Source: Actinoallomurus iriomotensis
GTDB taxonomy: Bacteria; Actinomycetota; Actinomycetes; Streptosporangiales; Streptosporangiaceae
NCBI RefSeq assembly: GCF_030269445.1
Contig: NZ_BSTJ01000002.1
Location: forward strand, 434,001 to 498,000
Direction of reading: 5' to 3'
DNA: 64,000 bases
Shown: in pieces, positions 1 to 12,295 of the stretch
Numbering within the stretch: position 1 is the stretch's first letter
Layout of the letters: each line of letters opens with the position of its first letter
The notes under the pieces: model-generated
Told to the model about the DNA's origin: nothing
The model's input: only the letters and a program-made list of their open reading frames with translations
Database searches by the model: none
Translations under genes and position numbers: made by a program

Positions 1-69
1 GATGACCTCGGACCGGGTTCCACATCGCGGACGACGCGGTGGCCGGTGATCCGCTTCTAGCGTCGAGGT

Positions 70-780
70 ATGGAGAAGACGACCAGCTCGGGGGCTGGCC
101 CCCTTATTTCAATCAGTCATCTGACAAAGCGGTATGAGGCGGGAGATCCCGCGCTGAGCGACCTCACTTTGGAGGTTCGGCGCGGCGAGGCGCTGGCCGT
201 GCTGGGGCCCTCCGGCAGCGGCAAGTCGACCTTACTCAACATGATCGCGGGACTCGACGAGCCCGACGAGGGCACGGTGACCGTGGACGGCGTCCGTGTC
301 GACCGGCTCGGTGAGGCCGGCTCTGCCAAGTACCGCCGGGCGACGATCGGCATGGTCTTCCAGTTCTTCAACCTGCTGGACGACCTGACCGTCCAGGACA
401 ACGTGCTGCTGCCGGCCCAACTGGCCGGCATGCCCCGGGCCGAGGCCCACGAGCGCGCCTTCGAACTGCTGGCCGACCTCGGCATCGAGCAGTACCGGGG
501 CACCTTCCCGGGGCGCCTCTCCGGCGGCGAGCGCCAGCGTGTCGCTCTGGCCCGTGCGCTCATGAACCGCCCGCCCCTGATCCTGGCCGACGAGCCGACC
601 GGTGCGCTGGATCGTGCGTCCGCCGGCAGCGTCGTCCGGCTCATCCGCGAGCTCAACGAACGCGGTCAGACCATCCTGCTGGTCACTCACGACACCGGCC
701 TCGCGGCGAGCTGCGCCACGCGTACGATCGAACTGGTGGACGGCCGGCTCGCCCGAGACGGCGCGGCGGTCACCAGATGA
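70..780 (+). CDS. ABC transporter ATP-binding protein (LolD/MacB type)
   Basis: A 236-residue cytoplasmic ATPase that would power the FtsX-type permease encoded next. Visible motifs are Walker A GPSGSGKST, the signature LSGGERQR, Walker B LILADEPTGALD and the switch histidine in LVTHD. This arrangement is typical of the MacB/LolD/FtsE family, which drives mechanotransmission, lipoprotein handling or peptide and drug efflux rather than solute import. The stop overlaps the permease start (ATGA), so the pair is translationally coupled. The GAGG just before the ATG is too close to be an ideal ribosome site, so the exact start is not certain. The first 69 bases of the window hold no gene I can call. 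The substrate is not evident. Confidence 0.93.
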   Translation: MEKTTSSGAGPLISISHLTKRYEAGDPALSDLTLEVRRGEALAVLGPSGSGKSTLLNMIAGLDEPDEGTVTVDGVRVDRLGEAGSAKYRRATIGMVFQFFNLLDDLTVQDNVLLPAQLAGMPRAEAHERAFELLADLGIEQYRGTFPGRLSGGERQRVALARALMNRPPLILADEPTGALDRASAGSVVRLIRELNERGQTILLVTHDTGLAASCATRTIELVDGRLARDGAAVTR

Positions 781-3113
781 CCGGGGGCCTCGGCACCATC
801 GTGCGCGCGGGCGTCGGGCGCCGGCGCGTCCAGACCGTGGTCATGGGTCTCACGGCCACGCTCGCGGTCACCGCGTCCGTACTGGCCGCCGGTTTGATCG
901 TCGCGTCCGAGGGCCCGTTCGACCACGCGTTCAACCGGAAGCACGGAGCCCACCTGTCGGCGCGCTTCGTCTCGTCGCAGATCACCTCGGCCCAAGTGTC
1001 CGCCACCGCGCGGGCCCGCCAGGTCACGGCCGCCGCCGGCCCCTACCCGCTGGTGTCGGTCAAGCCGACCCCGGTGGACACCGGCGGGGGTCTGCCGCCG
1101 GGCATCCAGCTGACGGACCTGACGGTCGTGGGTCGTCGACCCAGCGGCTCGGTCGACGACCTGACCCTCACCAAGGGGCGCTGGGCCACCAAGCCGGGCG
1201 AGATCGTGATGAGCGCCCACAACGAGCCCTTCGTCCTGGGCAACACCATGCGCTTCCCGGGGGTGCCGGGCGACCCGCTGTTCAAGGTCGTCGGCATCGC
1301 CCGTTCGGCCGGCGAGACGGCCGACGCCTGGGTCCCGCGGACGACGATTCCCTCGCTCACGGCCTCCGGCAGCCGACCGGACTACCAGATGCTCTACCGG
1401 TTCAAGAAGGCTTCGACCAACGCCCAGCTGGACGCGGACCGGACCGCGGTCGCCGCCCTGGCACCCGGGAAGTCGCTGGTCGGAGTGCAGTCCTGGCTCA
1501 AGGTACGGCTGGCCGCGACCCGTGCCTCGGCGACGTTCGCGCCCTTCATCGTGGTGTTCGGCATCCTCGGTCTCGTCATGTCGATCCTGGTCGTCGGGAT
1601 CGTCGTGGGCGGCGCGGTGGCGGCCGGCACACGTCGCATCGGGATCCTCAAGTCGCTCGGATTCACGCCCGGTCAGGTGGTGCGGGCCTACCTGGGGCAG
1701 GCTCTCATCCCCGGTGGTGCGGGAATCCTGCTCGGTCTGGTCCTCGGGAACCTCGCGGCAATCCCGGTGATGGGCGACACGGCAGAGGTGTACGGCGTCG
1801 GCCGAGCCGGCATCGCCCCCTGGGTGGACGCCCTCGTCGCGGCGGTGACCCTTCTCGCCATCGCCACCAGCGCCTGGGCTCCGGCTCGCCGAGCGGGGAA
1901 CCTGCGCACCGTCGAGGCCATCGCCGTGGGTCGCACGCCGAGTGGCGACCGGGGTCGCGTGGCCCGACGGGTGCTCGGGCGGCTTCCTCTCCCCCGCCCG
2001 CTGACGCTCGGCCTCGCCACACCGTTCGCGCGTCCCGGTCGCTCGGCGACGATGGCGGTCGCCGTGGCGATCGGCACGATCGGCGCCACGTTCGGAATCG
2101 GGCTGGCGCTCTCCCTCAACGACATTCAGAGCGGCATCAACCTCCGATCTCCGGGTGACGTGGTGGTCAGCGACCTGACCTCGCCCGTGAACACCGACAA
2201 GGTCGACGCCGCGATCACCCGGCAGCCGGGCACCGGGCAGTGGTTCAACAGCGCCGAGGCGGATCTCGGCGTGGCCGGTCTGGCCGGCGCGACCACGGTG
2301 ATCTCCTACCAGGGTGATTCCTCCTGGGCGTCATGGCAGATGATCCGGGGACGCTGGTTCCACGGGGCGGGCGAGGTCGTCGCAGCGTCCGGTTTCCTGC
2401 ATGCGACCGGCACGCGCATCGGCGACGACATCACGCTCGTCAACGGATCCCGGTCGTCGACCGTCAAGATCGTGGGAGAAGTCCTGGACGTCCGCCAGGA
2501 GGGCATGCTCATCGTGCTCGACCGGACGTCGATCGCCGCACTGCGGCCGCAGATGGACCCTCTCTCGTACCAGTTCGACGTCCGCCTGAAGGCGGGCGTG
2601 AACCGTGACGACTACATCCAGGCGGTGAACCGGGACCTGGAGCCATTCGGCGTCTCGGCGACCCGGAACAGCGACAAGCTCAGCGACACCGTGGTCTCCA
2701 TGGATGCTCTGGCCGGCGCCCTCACCATTCTTCTGCTCTGCGTCGCCGGTCTCGGGGTGCTCAACACCGCCGTCCTCGACACCCGCGAACGAGTACACGA
2801 TCTCGGTGTTCTCAAGGCGCTCGGCATGTCACCGCGGCAGACGACAGCCATGATCATCACGTCCGTGGGCGGTGTCGGTCTCATCGCCGGCGTGGTCGGC
2901 GTTCCCATCGGCGTCGCCCTCCACGGTGTCGTCGTTCCGATCATGGGCCGCGCCGCGGGGACCGACATTCCGGCCGTCGACGCGGCGGTCTACGACCTGC
3001 CGCTCGTGATCCCGCTGCTCCTGGGCGGACTGGTGATCGCGACCGCAGGCGCTCTGCTGCCCGCCGGGTGGGCGACTCGCACCCGGACCGCCGTCGCCCT
3101 CCGCACCGAGTGA
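777..3113 (+). CDS. FtsX-family ABC transporter permease
   Basis: A 778-residue membrane protein with the duplicated FtsX layout. An N-terminal transmembrane segment (about residues 20-42) is followed by an extracytoplasmic MacB-like domain, then a cluster of three helices around residues 255-370. A second extracytoplasmic domain and a last cluster of helices (about 645-770) follow. The repeated RRIGILKSLGFTPGQV and VHDLGVLKALGMSPRQT are the coupling-helix motifs before FtsX helices. It pairs with the ATPase whose stop codon it overlaps. Actinobacterial pairs of this kind are often linked to cell-envelope stress or antimicrobial-peptide export, but no regulator or sensor kinase lies in view to support a specific role. 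Confidence 0.92.
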   Translation: MTGGLGTIVRAGVGRRRVQTVVMGLTATLAVTASVLAAGLIVASEGPFDHAFNRKHGAHLSARFVSSQITSAQVSATARARQVTAAAGPYPLVSVKPTPVDTGGGLPPGIQLTDLTVVGRRPSGSVDDLTLTKGRWATKPGEIVMSAHNEPFVLGNTMRFPGVPGDPLFKVVGIARSAGETADAWVPRTTIPSLTASGSRPDYQMLYRFKKASTNAQLDADRTAVAALAPGKSLVGVQSWLKVRLAATRASATFAPFIVVFGILGLVMSILVVGIVVGGAVAAGTRRIGILKSLGFTPGQVVRAYLGQALIPGGAGILLGLVLGNLAAIPVMGDTAEVYGVGRAGIAPWVDALVAAVTLLAIATSAWAPARRAGNLRTVEAIAVGRTPSGDRGRVARRVLGRLPLPRPLTLGLATPFARPGRSATMAVAVAIGTIGATFGIGLALSLNDIQSGINLRSPGDVVVSDLTSPVNTDKVDAAITRQPGTGQWFNSAEADLGVAGLAGATTVISYQGDSSWASWQMIRGRWFHGAGEVVAASGFLHATGTRIGDDITLVNGSRSSTVKIVGEVLDVRQEGMLIVLDRTSIAALRPQMDPLSYQFDVRLKAGVNRDDYIQAVNRDLEPFGVSATRNSDKLSDTVVSMDALAGALTILLLCVAGLGVLNTAVLDTRERVHDLGVLKALGMSPRQTTAMIITSVGGVGLIAGVVGVPIGVALHGVVVPIMGRAAGTDIPAVDAAVYDLPLVIPLLLGGLVIATAGALLPAGWATRTRTAVALRTE

Positions 3114-3156
3114 CCGCCCGAGTCCATTCGATCCGTCCTGAGGAATCGGGCAGGGT

Positions 3157-3277
3157 GTGCAGGTGTAGACCCGGTCGCCAGCCGTGAACCGCTGCGAAGG
3201 TGCCCCTCCGGCGCGGGAACCTGGTCGACTCGACACCGTCGGTTCCTTTGCGGGAGGGGCACCCGGCTCACCTGCAC
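3157..3277. repeat. Nested inverted repeats between convergent genes
   Basis: Three inverted repeats are nested in this gap: GTGCAGGTG (3157-3165) pairs with CACCTGCAC (3269-3277), GTGCCCCTCC (3200-3209) with GGAGGGGCAC (3253-3262), and GGAACC (3216-3221) with GGTTCC (3241-3246). The gap separates the FtsX permease (+) from the GH62 gene (-). The simplest reading is a bidirectional terminator or structured 3' end. A decayed mobile repeat is possible. No coding sequence is supported here. Confidence 0.5.
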
Positions 3278-3318
3278 GTCGGCGGTCGCCGGCTCGCGAT
3301 CACCGTGGAGCACGCAGG

Positions 3319-6363
<3,045 letters not shown>

Positions 6364-6365
6364 TC

Positions 6366-6395
6366 AGTGTGAATAGCGCCCGGAAAACGTGTCAA
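6366..6395 (-). promoter_or_regulatory. Putative promoter of the xylanase operon
   Basis: On the minus strand a perfect TTGACA (6395-6390) is followed 18 nt later by CACACT (6371-6366). This gives a leader of roughly 155 nt before the GH10 start. The -10 is weak, as is common in actinobacteria. The operator at 6402-6414 abuts the -35 box. Confidence 0.45.
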
Positions 6396-6401
6396 GGCTT
6401 T

Positions 6402-6414
6402 CGAAAATGTTTCG
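6402..6414. promoter_or_regulatory. CGAAA/TTTCG palindrome next to the xylanase -35 box
   Basis: CGAAA-ATG-TTTCG has perfect 5-bp arms around a 3-nt spacer. It resembles the GAAA/TTTC palindromes described in front of actinomycete xylanase genes, where a LacI-type repressor responds to xylo-oligosaccharides. It sits 6 bp upstream of the candidate -35 box. Confidence 0.55.
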
Positions 6415-6471
6415 GCTTCTGATCATGGTCTGCCCCCGTCCCCTACCTCTTCCAGTGGGCAGGTATGCCAC

Positions 6472-6483
6472 CGAAACCTTTCG
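6472..6483. promoter_or_regulatory. Second CGAAA/TTTCG operator-like palindrome
   Basis: CGAAA-CC-TTTCG, with perfect 5-bp arms and a 2-nt spacer, lies about 265 bp upstream of the GH10 start. It is the closest of the three to the described xylanase operator pattern. Confidence 0.55.
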
Positions 6484-6511
6484 AGGATCTCCCCCTGAGA
6501 GGGACTCGCCA

Positions 6512-6525
6512 ATGAAAACTTTCAT
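6512..6525. promoter_or_regulatory. Third operator-like palindrome ATGAAA-AC-TTTCAT
   Basis: Perfect 6-bp arms flank a 2-nt spacer. It shares the GAAA/TTTC core with the two sites downstream and lies about 305 bp upstream of the GH10 start. Three copies in 125 bp suggest cooperative or looped repression, or a lost divergent gene that shared the control region. Confidence 0.45.
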
Positions 6526-6801
6526 GACGGCGCTTCACCGGCCAGGCGTATCAACGCCCATAACACCAGCTGAGGCACAGTCAGCCCTGTCGCGTTTTTC
6601 GCGATGCGCAGCGGGCGCTTGACATACCTCCCCGGCTCATATTTGCTCCGCCCCACCACCACCTTCGACCGACCCACGAAAGAAAGGAGCTCGATCGACC
6701 GTCCGGATCGTCAGCGATGACATTCCGCCCACCGCGCCCGAGGTCGCGTCCGGCGCTTCGATCAGCGTGAGCGCCGGTGGCGACAACGGCTTCAACGGTG
6801 G

Positions 6802-6944
6802 TCAATTGGTTGCGGTCAGGAGTTCAGCGAGGCGCTCGGCTGGGGTTTGCCAGCCGAGCGTTTTGCGTGGTCCGGAGTTGAGTTCGCCTCATGGTGCAGG
6901 CTCATCTCTGAGCCCTGGTCCCAGGCCAGCGAGGGAACCGTGCG
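6802..6944 (-). pseudogene. IS30-family transposase remnant
   Basis: The minus strand encodes SLAWDQGSEMSLHH, which matches a conserved acidic (DDE) segment of IS30-family transposases. After a +1 frame change it continues as ELNSGPRKTLGWQTPAERL and reaches a stop at 6802, which matches the IS30 C-terminus. The roughly 80 residues normally between these parts are missing and the reading frame is broken, so this is an internally deleted, inactive relic. The surrounding 6530-7090 holds no other gene I can support. A plus-strand frame near 6690-6800 has coding-like composition but neither a start nor recognisable similarity. Confidence 0.7.
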
Positions 6945-7095
6945 GCCTAGGTCCAACGGCGCTTGACCCTCTCGCGAAGGCGGTCGTCGAGGAAGTGCCG
7001 CCCTCACGCACCAGGGGCGTGTCCGACAAGCCCCTGTCCGGCGGCGCGGCGGCTCACCGCGTCGTCCGTCGCCGGTCGACACCAGGGCGCCTCTC

Positions 7096-7137
7096 CACCG
7101 AGACCGACCCGTTCTCGGCCAACGGGCCGGTCGGTGG
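7096..7137. terminator. Hairpin downstream of the GH5 gene
   Basis: GACCGACCCGTT (7102-7113) pairs with AACGGGCCGGTC (7121-7132) with a single mismatch around a 7-nt loop. CCACCGA/TCGGTGG extend the stem. It lies about 60 nt beyond the GH5 stop codon on the minus strand and has no T-tract, which is common in actinobacteria. Confidence 0.5.
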
Positions 7138-7194
7138 ACGCGGTCGCGCGGTCACCGCGGCCGGACGCCTCCTCGGACCGCGATCAGGCACGGG

Positions 7195-8736
<1,542 letters not shown>

Positions 8737-9008
8737 TCATCTCGCGTTGTGCGATTCAGGCCTCCGGCGCGTACGGCACCGGGGGCGACGGCCGGCGACA
8801 CGGCGAGGGCGAGTCCTCGCCCCGTCGCGTGCCGCCGGATGGGCGTTCTGCGGCAACTGGGCGAGAACCAGTGCCCGGACAGCGGGCGTTCGCCAGTGCG
8901 CCGGACGGGCTGTTGCCGTTGAGGGCGTTGCCGCATTTCGGAGGGCGTGGTGGTTTCCGTCCGGGTCACGGCGAGGACTCCCTTCGGGCACGAGGGCTCG
9001 GCCGGCGG

Positions 9009-9055
9009 GTGTGGGAGCGCTCCCACACCTTCCAAGGCGTACGAATTCATGTCAA
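9009..9055 (-). promoter_or_regulatory. CebR-type operator and promoter of the GH5 gene
   Basis: GTGTGGGAGCGCTCCCACAC (9009-9028) is a perfect 20-bp palindrome. Its core TGGGAGCGCTCCCA matches the known CebR operator that represses cellulase genes in Streptomyces until cellobiose or cellotriose is present. A perfect TTGACA lies at 9055-9050 on the minus strand, so the palindrome would cover the -10/+1 region. The start codon is about 280 nt further on. Positions 8728-9008 show no supported gene. Confidence 0.8.
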
Positions 9056-9405
9056 GAGGGAGATGTCCCGGCTTGTTAATGAGGTGTAACCGACGAGGAG
9101 ACACGCCTGGAAACGCCCCGTGCCGTGCGTCGGCGCCGGTGACACCGGCGTGAAAACCAGTGAAAACGAATCGGCGACGCACATCGAGCGAGCGGCGGCT
9201 AGAACCCACGGAGAACGCGCCATGGAACAGCCGGCGGCAGGTCGCGCGCCTCCCCGACCGGCCGACGCAGTTGCCGACCGCGGCGGTCACGTTCGCGGCG
9301 GAGGGCCGGCAGGCGTGCGTGACGTCGACGTCCGCCCGCCTGCCTGCCTGCCGGGGATGGGAAATGACCGGTTCAGGCCGGTCAGGGCTCAGTGGGGGCG
9401 AAGTC

Positions 9406-9605
9406 CTAATTGGTGCCGGCCGCGTTCTCGCACGGCCACTGGTCCAGTTGCTGACCCGCGCCGTGGACGTCCAGGCACAGGCCTCTGTTCTGGTTCGGGA
9501 ACGCCCACGACCCGTCGGACTGCGCCACCGGTCGCCACATCGAGTTCGCCCCTCCGTTACGCGCCCGCTGAACGATGTCCGGGACGCCCTGTGACGTCGA
9601 ACCGC
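9406..9605 (-). pseudogene. Truncated CBM13/ricin-type lectin fragment
   Basis: The minus strand encodes NSMWRPVAQSDGSWAFPNQN, then RGLCLDVHGAGQQLDQWPC, and stops at TAG shortly after. These are the hallmarks of one beta-trefoil repeat of a CBM13/RICIN module. A functional module needs three repeats, and no catalytic domain precedes this one. I read it as the leftover of another secreted hydrolase lost from this glycan-degrading cluster. The flanking 9056-9405 shows no gene I can support. Confidence 0.55.
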
Positions 9606-9744
9606 CCGCCACCGCCACCCCTGCTGCCGCCGACCAGCCTGTTCGGCCCGCTGGGCGCAAAGCGAAACGTCGGCTCACGACACGCAGCCGAGTTTCCAAG
9701 CGCGGCACCCGCACCAGGCCGACCTCGATCTGCCCGTCGGCGGC

Positions 9745-10794
9745 TCAGTCTTCGCGTGCCGCCCGGATGGCTCTGATGGTGCGGTCGGCGGCCGTCGCGA
9801 TGTCGGCGGCGCCGATATTCAGATGCGTAACGGCGCGCAGCACGCCGGGATGGTGGGCGTTGGACCACAGGACCCCCTCCTGGGCGAGCCGCTCTCGGGC
9901 GGCGTCGCGGGAGAGCCCGGTGGCGGACAGGTCCATGAAGACGAAGTTGGTCTCCACCGTGCCGGGGTCCACCGGCAGGTCCGCCTCGGCCAACCGGTCG
10001 GCGAACTCGCGCGCGAGAGCGTGGTCGGTGGCCAGCCGGTCCACATGATGCGCCAGCGCGTACCGGGCGGCGCCGGCGAGCACACCGGCCTGGCGTAGCG
10101 AGCCGCCGAGCATCTGGCGCAGGCGGCGTGCGGGGGCCAGGACGTCTGCCCGGCCGACGAGAGCGGCACCCGCCGGGCAGCCGAGCCCCTTCGAGAAGCA
10201 GACGGCGACGGTCTGTGCCCGCCCGGTGATGCGCGCGACCGGTACCCGCTGTGCGACGGCCGCGTTGAACACCCGGGCACCGTCGATGTGTACCGCGAGC
10301 CCGAGCTCCGCGCACGTGTCGTACAGCTCGTCGAGGGCTCCCAGCGGCCAGACCCGGGCGCCTGAGACGTTGTGCGTGTCCTCGACCACGGCCATCGCGG
10401 TCCTGGGTCGGTGCTCGGAGTCACGTACCTGCGCGATTCTTCGTACGTCGTCGCCGGTGAAGACCCCCGCGTCGCCGTTCAGGCCGGTGACCACCGCACC
10501 GGCCAGGAAGGCCGGTCCGCCCGCTTCGTACCGGAACATGTGGCTGTGCTGTTCGCCCAGGATCTCCTGCCCGCGCTGAACCTGGCACAGCAACGCGAGC
10601 TGGTTGGCCATCGTGGCGCTGGGCACGAAGACGGCGGCCTCCTGGCCCAGCAGTTCGACGAGTTCCTCCTCGAGCCGGAGCACCGTGGGGTCCTCGCGCT
10701 CCTGCTCATCGCCGAGGGGGGCGTTGGTCATCGCCCGCAGCATGCCCTGCGTGGGCAGGGTCATCACGTCCGACCGCAAATCGATCGAGGTCAC
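9745..10794 (-). CDS. Low-specificity L-threonine aldolase
   Basis: A 349-residue PLP enzyme of fold type I expected to split L-threonine, L-allo-threonine or other beta-hydroxy-L-amino acids into glycine and an aldehyde. The start LRSDVMTLPTQGM, the segment VHIDGARVFNAAV and the PLP lysine Lys202 in CFSKGLGCPAGAAL are typical of the GLY1/LtaA family, and the length is normal. It is the last gene of the leftward operon. Together with the D-threonine-aldolase-like gene at 13234 it gives the cluster aldolases for both C-alpha configurations. The aldehyde released could be handled by the dehydrogenase at 21005. Confidence 0.9.
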   Translation of the reverse strand: MTSIDLRSDVMTLPTQGMLRAMTNAPLGDEQEREDPTVLRLEEELVELLGQEAAVFVPSATMANQLALLCQVQRGQEILGEQHSHMFRYEAGGPAFLAGAVVTGLNGDAGVFTGDDVRRIAQVRDSEHRPRTAMAVVEDTHNVSGARVWPLGALDELYDTCAELGLAVHIDGARVFNAAVAQRVPVARITGRAQTVAVCFSKGLGCPAGAALVGRADVLAPARRLRQMLGGSLRQAGVLAGAARYALAHHVDRLATDHALAREFADRLAEADLPVDPGTVETNFVFMDLSATGLSRDAARERLAQEGVLWSNAHHPGVLRAVTHLNIGAADIATAADRTIRAIRAARED

Positions 10795-10802
10795 TGGGTC
10801 TC

Positions 10803-11549
10803 CTATCCGCCGAGGTATCCGCCGTCGACGACGATCTGCGTTCCCGAGATGAAAGAGGCTCCGGGGGAACAGAGGAAGTACACGACGTCGGCGATCTCCT
10901 CCGGCCGGCCGCGCCGCCCGAGGGGAGGCAAACCCGACACACCAGACCGGACCTGCTCGGCGTCGACCATCTCCACCAACCGGTCACTGCCCGGAGTGCT
11001 GATGTCGCCCGGATCGACCTGGACCACCCGGATGCCGTACGGTCCCAGCTCCAGGGCGAGCGCACGGGTGAGCCCCACCAGGGCGGACTTGCTGACGGTG
11101 TACGCGGACGCGTCGATCTGGCCGCGGTGGGCGGCGATCGAGCCGATGGTGACGATGGTGCCGGACTTCTCGGCCACCATGTGCCGGGCCACCTCACGAG
11201 CGCAGACGAACGGGCCGAGCGTGTTGACCGCCAGGATTCGCCGCAGCAGGTCATCGCCGGTCTCCAGCAGGGACGCCTTGGCGGGCAGGCCGGTGACCGC
11301 CGCGCAGTTCACGAGGATCTCCGGCGGGCCGTGGGCCGCGGCGACCTCGCTCACCGCGCCCGCGATGGCGGCCGGATCGGCGACGTCGACCTGGGTCACC
11401 TCGACACCGGGCAGTGCCTCACGGGCCCGCTCGACGGTCTCGGCATCGTGCTCGAAGACCACGACGACGCGGTTCTCGGCGCACAGACGGCGGGCGATGG
11501 CGGATCCGATGCCGCCCCCGCCGCCGGTGACTATCACGCTTCGACTCAT
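10803..11549 (-). CDS. Short-chain dehydrogenase/reductase (SDR)
   Basis: A 248-residue classical SDR of the FabG/BdhA type. It has the cofactor motif TGGGGGIGSAIA, NTLGPF after the Rossmann core, catalytic Ser in IGSIAAH and the YTVSK (Tyr-x3-Lys) motif, and ends FISGTQIVVDGGYLGG. The start at 11549 (MSRSVIVTGG) follows a GAGGGA site. The longer frame to 11627 only adds residues that overlap the upstream gene. It lies 14 nt downstream of the MBL gene in one operon. By context it may oxidise or reduce the hydroxyl or keto group of the compound degraded by this cluster. The exact substrate is unknown. Confidence 0.88.
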   Translation of the reverse strand: MSRSVIVTGGGGGIGSAIARRLCAENRVVVVFEHDAETVERAREALPGVEVTQVDVADPAAIAGAVSEVAAAHGPPEILVNCAAVTGLPAKASLLETGDDLLRRILAVNTLGPFVCAREVARHMVAEKSGTIVTIGSIAAHRGQIDASAYTVSKSALVGLTRALALELGPYGIRVVQVDPGDISTPGSDRLVEMVDAEQVRSGVSGLPPLGRRGRPEEIADVVYFLCSPGASFISGTQIVVDGGYLGG

Positions 11550-11563
11550 GGACCATCCCTCGA

Positions 11564-12295
11564 TCAGCTGAACGCGGCCGGGAGCCGGCCAAGCTCGAAG
11601 GCCTCGAGCGCCCGCTCGATGTGCCATCGGGCGTCGGACATGATGGGCGTGCCGTGCCCGGGAAGGAGCACGTCAGGACGCAGGTCGCGGAGCAGTTCCA
11701 GCGAGGTCCTGAGGGCGCGAACGTCGCTGTCGTCCGTGCCGAGCACCACGACCCGGCCCCGGCTGAACAGCAGGTCGCCGGTGAAGAGGTACGTCGTGCC
11801 GCCGCCGGTGAAGACGTAGGCCGTGTGATCGGCGCTGTGCCCGGGGGTCGCCACCGCGCGGAGCGGGCCCGCCGTGGACGACAGGCCGGTCTCGCCGACG
11901 GTCCGTACCGCCTCGCACGCGCGGAAGCGATAGTCGGCGGGATAGATCCCGGCACGGAGCGCTGCGGTGAGCCCCAGCCGGTCGGCGTCGCCGGAGCGCA
12001 CGAGCGCGGCCGTCTCGCTCCCCGCCACGACGGCGATCCCCCGCTCGGCCAGCGCCGCGCTGCCGCCCGCGTGGTCCGGGTGGGCGTGGGTGAGCAGGGC
12101 GCCGGACAGCGGCCTCCCGGCGAGCGAGTCGCGCACCCGCCCCATGAGCAGGTCGGGTTCGAGGCCGCACCCGGTGTCGACCATCCACGTGTCGTCTCCG
12201 GCGCGCAGCAGGTAGACGTTGCAGTCGTAGGCGTTGGTCAGGCCGGAACCGAGCCGTCCGCCGCCGACCAGATCGACGGTCTCGTCAAGCCGCAC
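11564..12295 (-). CDS. Metallo-beta-lactamase-fold hydrolase
   Basis: A 243-residue MBL-fold protein with the metal-binding THAHPDHAGG motif near residue 72, PGHSADH near 151, TGDLLF and the late PGHGTP histidine. These are the ligands of a dinuclear metal site in glyoxalase-II-like hydrolases and lactonases. Without a signal peptide it should be cytoplasmic. It overlaps the upstream M14-type deacylase gene by 11 nt and precedes the SDR by 14 nt, which marks one operon. A lactone, thioester or amide hydrolase in the same catabolic route is plausible. The family alone does not fix the substrate. Confidence 0.85.
   Translation of the reverse strand: MRLDETVDLVGGGRLGSGLTNAYDCNVYLLRAGDDTWMVDTGCGLEPDLLMGRVRDSLAGRPLSGALLTHAHPDHAGGSAALAERGIAVVAGSETAALVRSGDADRLGLTAALRAGIYPADYRFRACEAVRTVGETGLSSTAGPLRAVATPGHSADHTAYVFTGGGTTYLFTGDLLFSRGRVVVLGTDDSDVRALRTSLELLRDLRPDVLLPGHGTPIMSDARWHIERALEAFELGRLPAAFS

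Noticed and set aside
6690-6800. Plus-strand stretch reading like part of a secreted protein (TVRIVSDDIPPTAPEVASG), preceded by a TTGACA at 6616
   Set aside because: It has no start codon in frame, runs into the IS30 relic, and matches nothing I recognise. The -10 spacing after TTGACA is poor.
8737-8991. Minus-strand open frame between the CebR operator and the GH5 start, considered as a leader peptide
   Set aside because: Arg/Pro/Ala-rich composition typical of antisense or non-coding high-GC DNA, with no ribosome site and no motif.
9120-9776. Long plus-strand open frame opposite the CBM13 relic and the end of the threonine aldolase
   Set aside because: Low-complexity Arg/Pro/Ala sequence without homology; its 3' part is antisense to recognised coding sequence.
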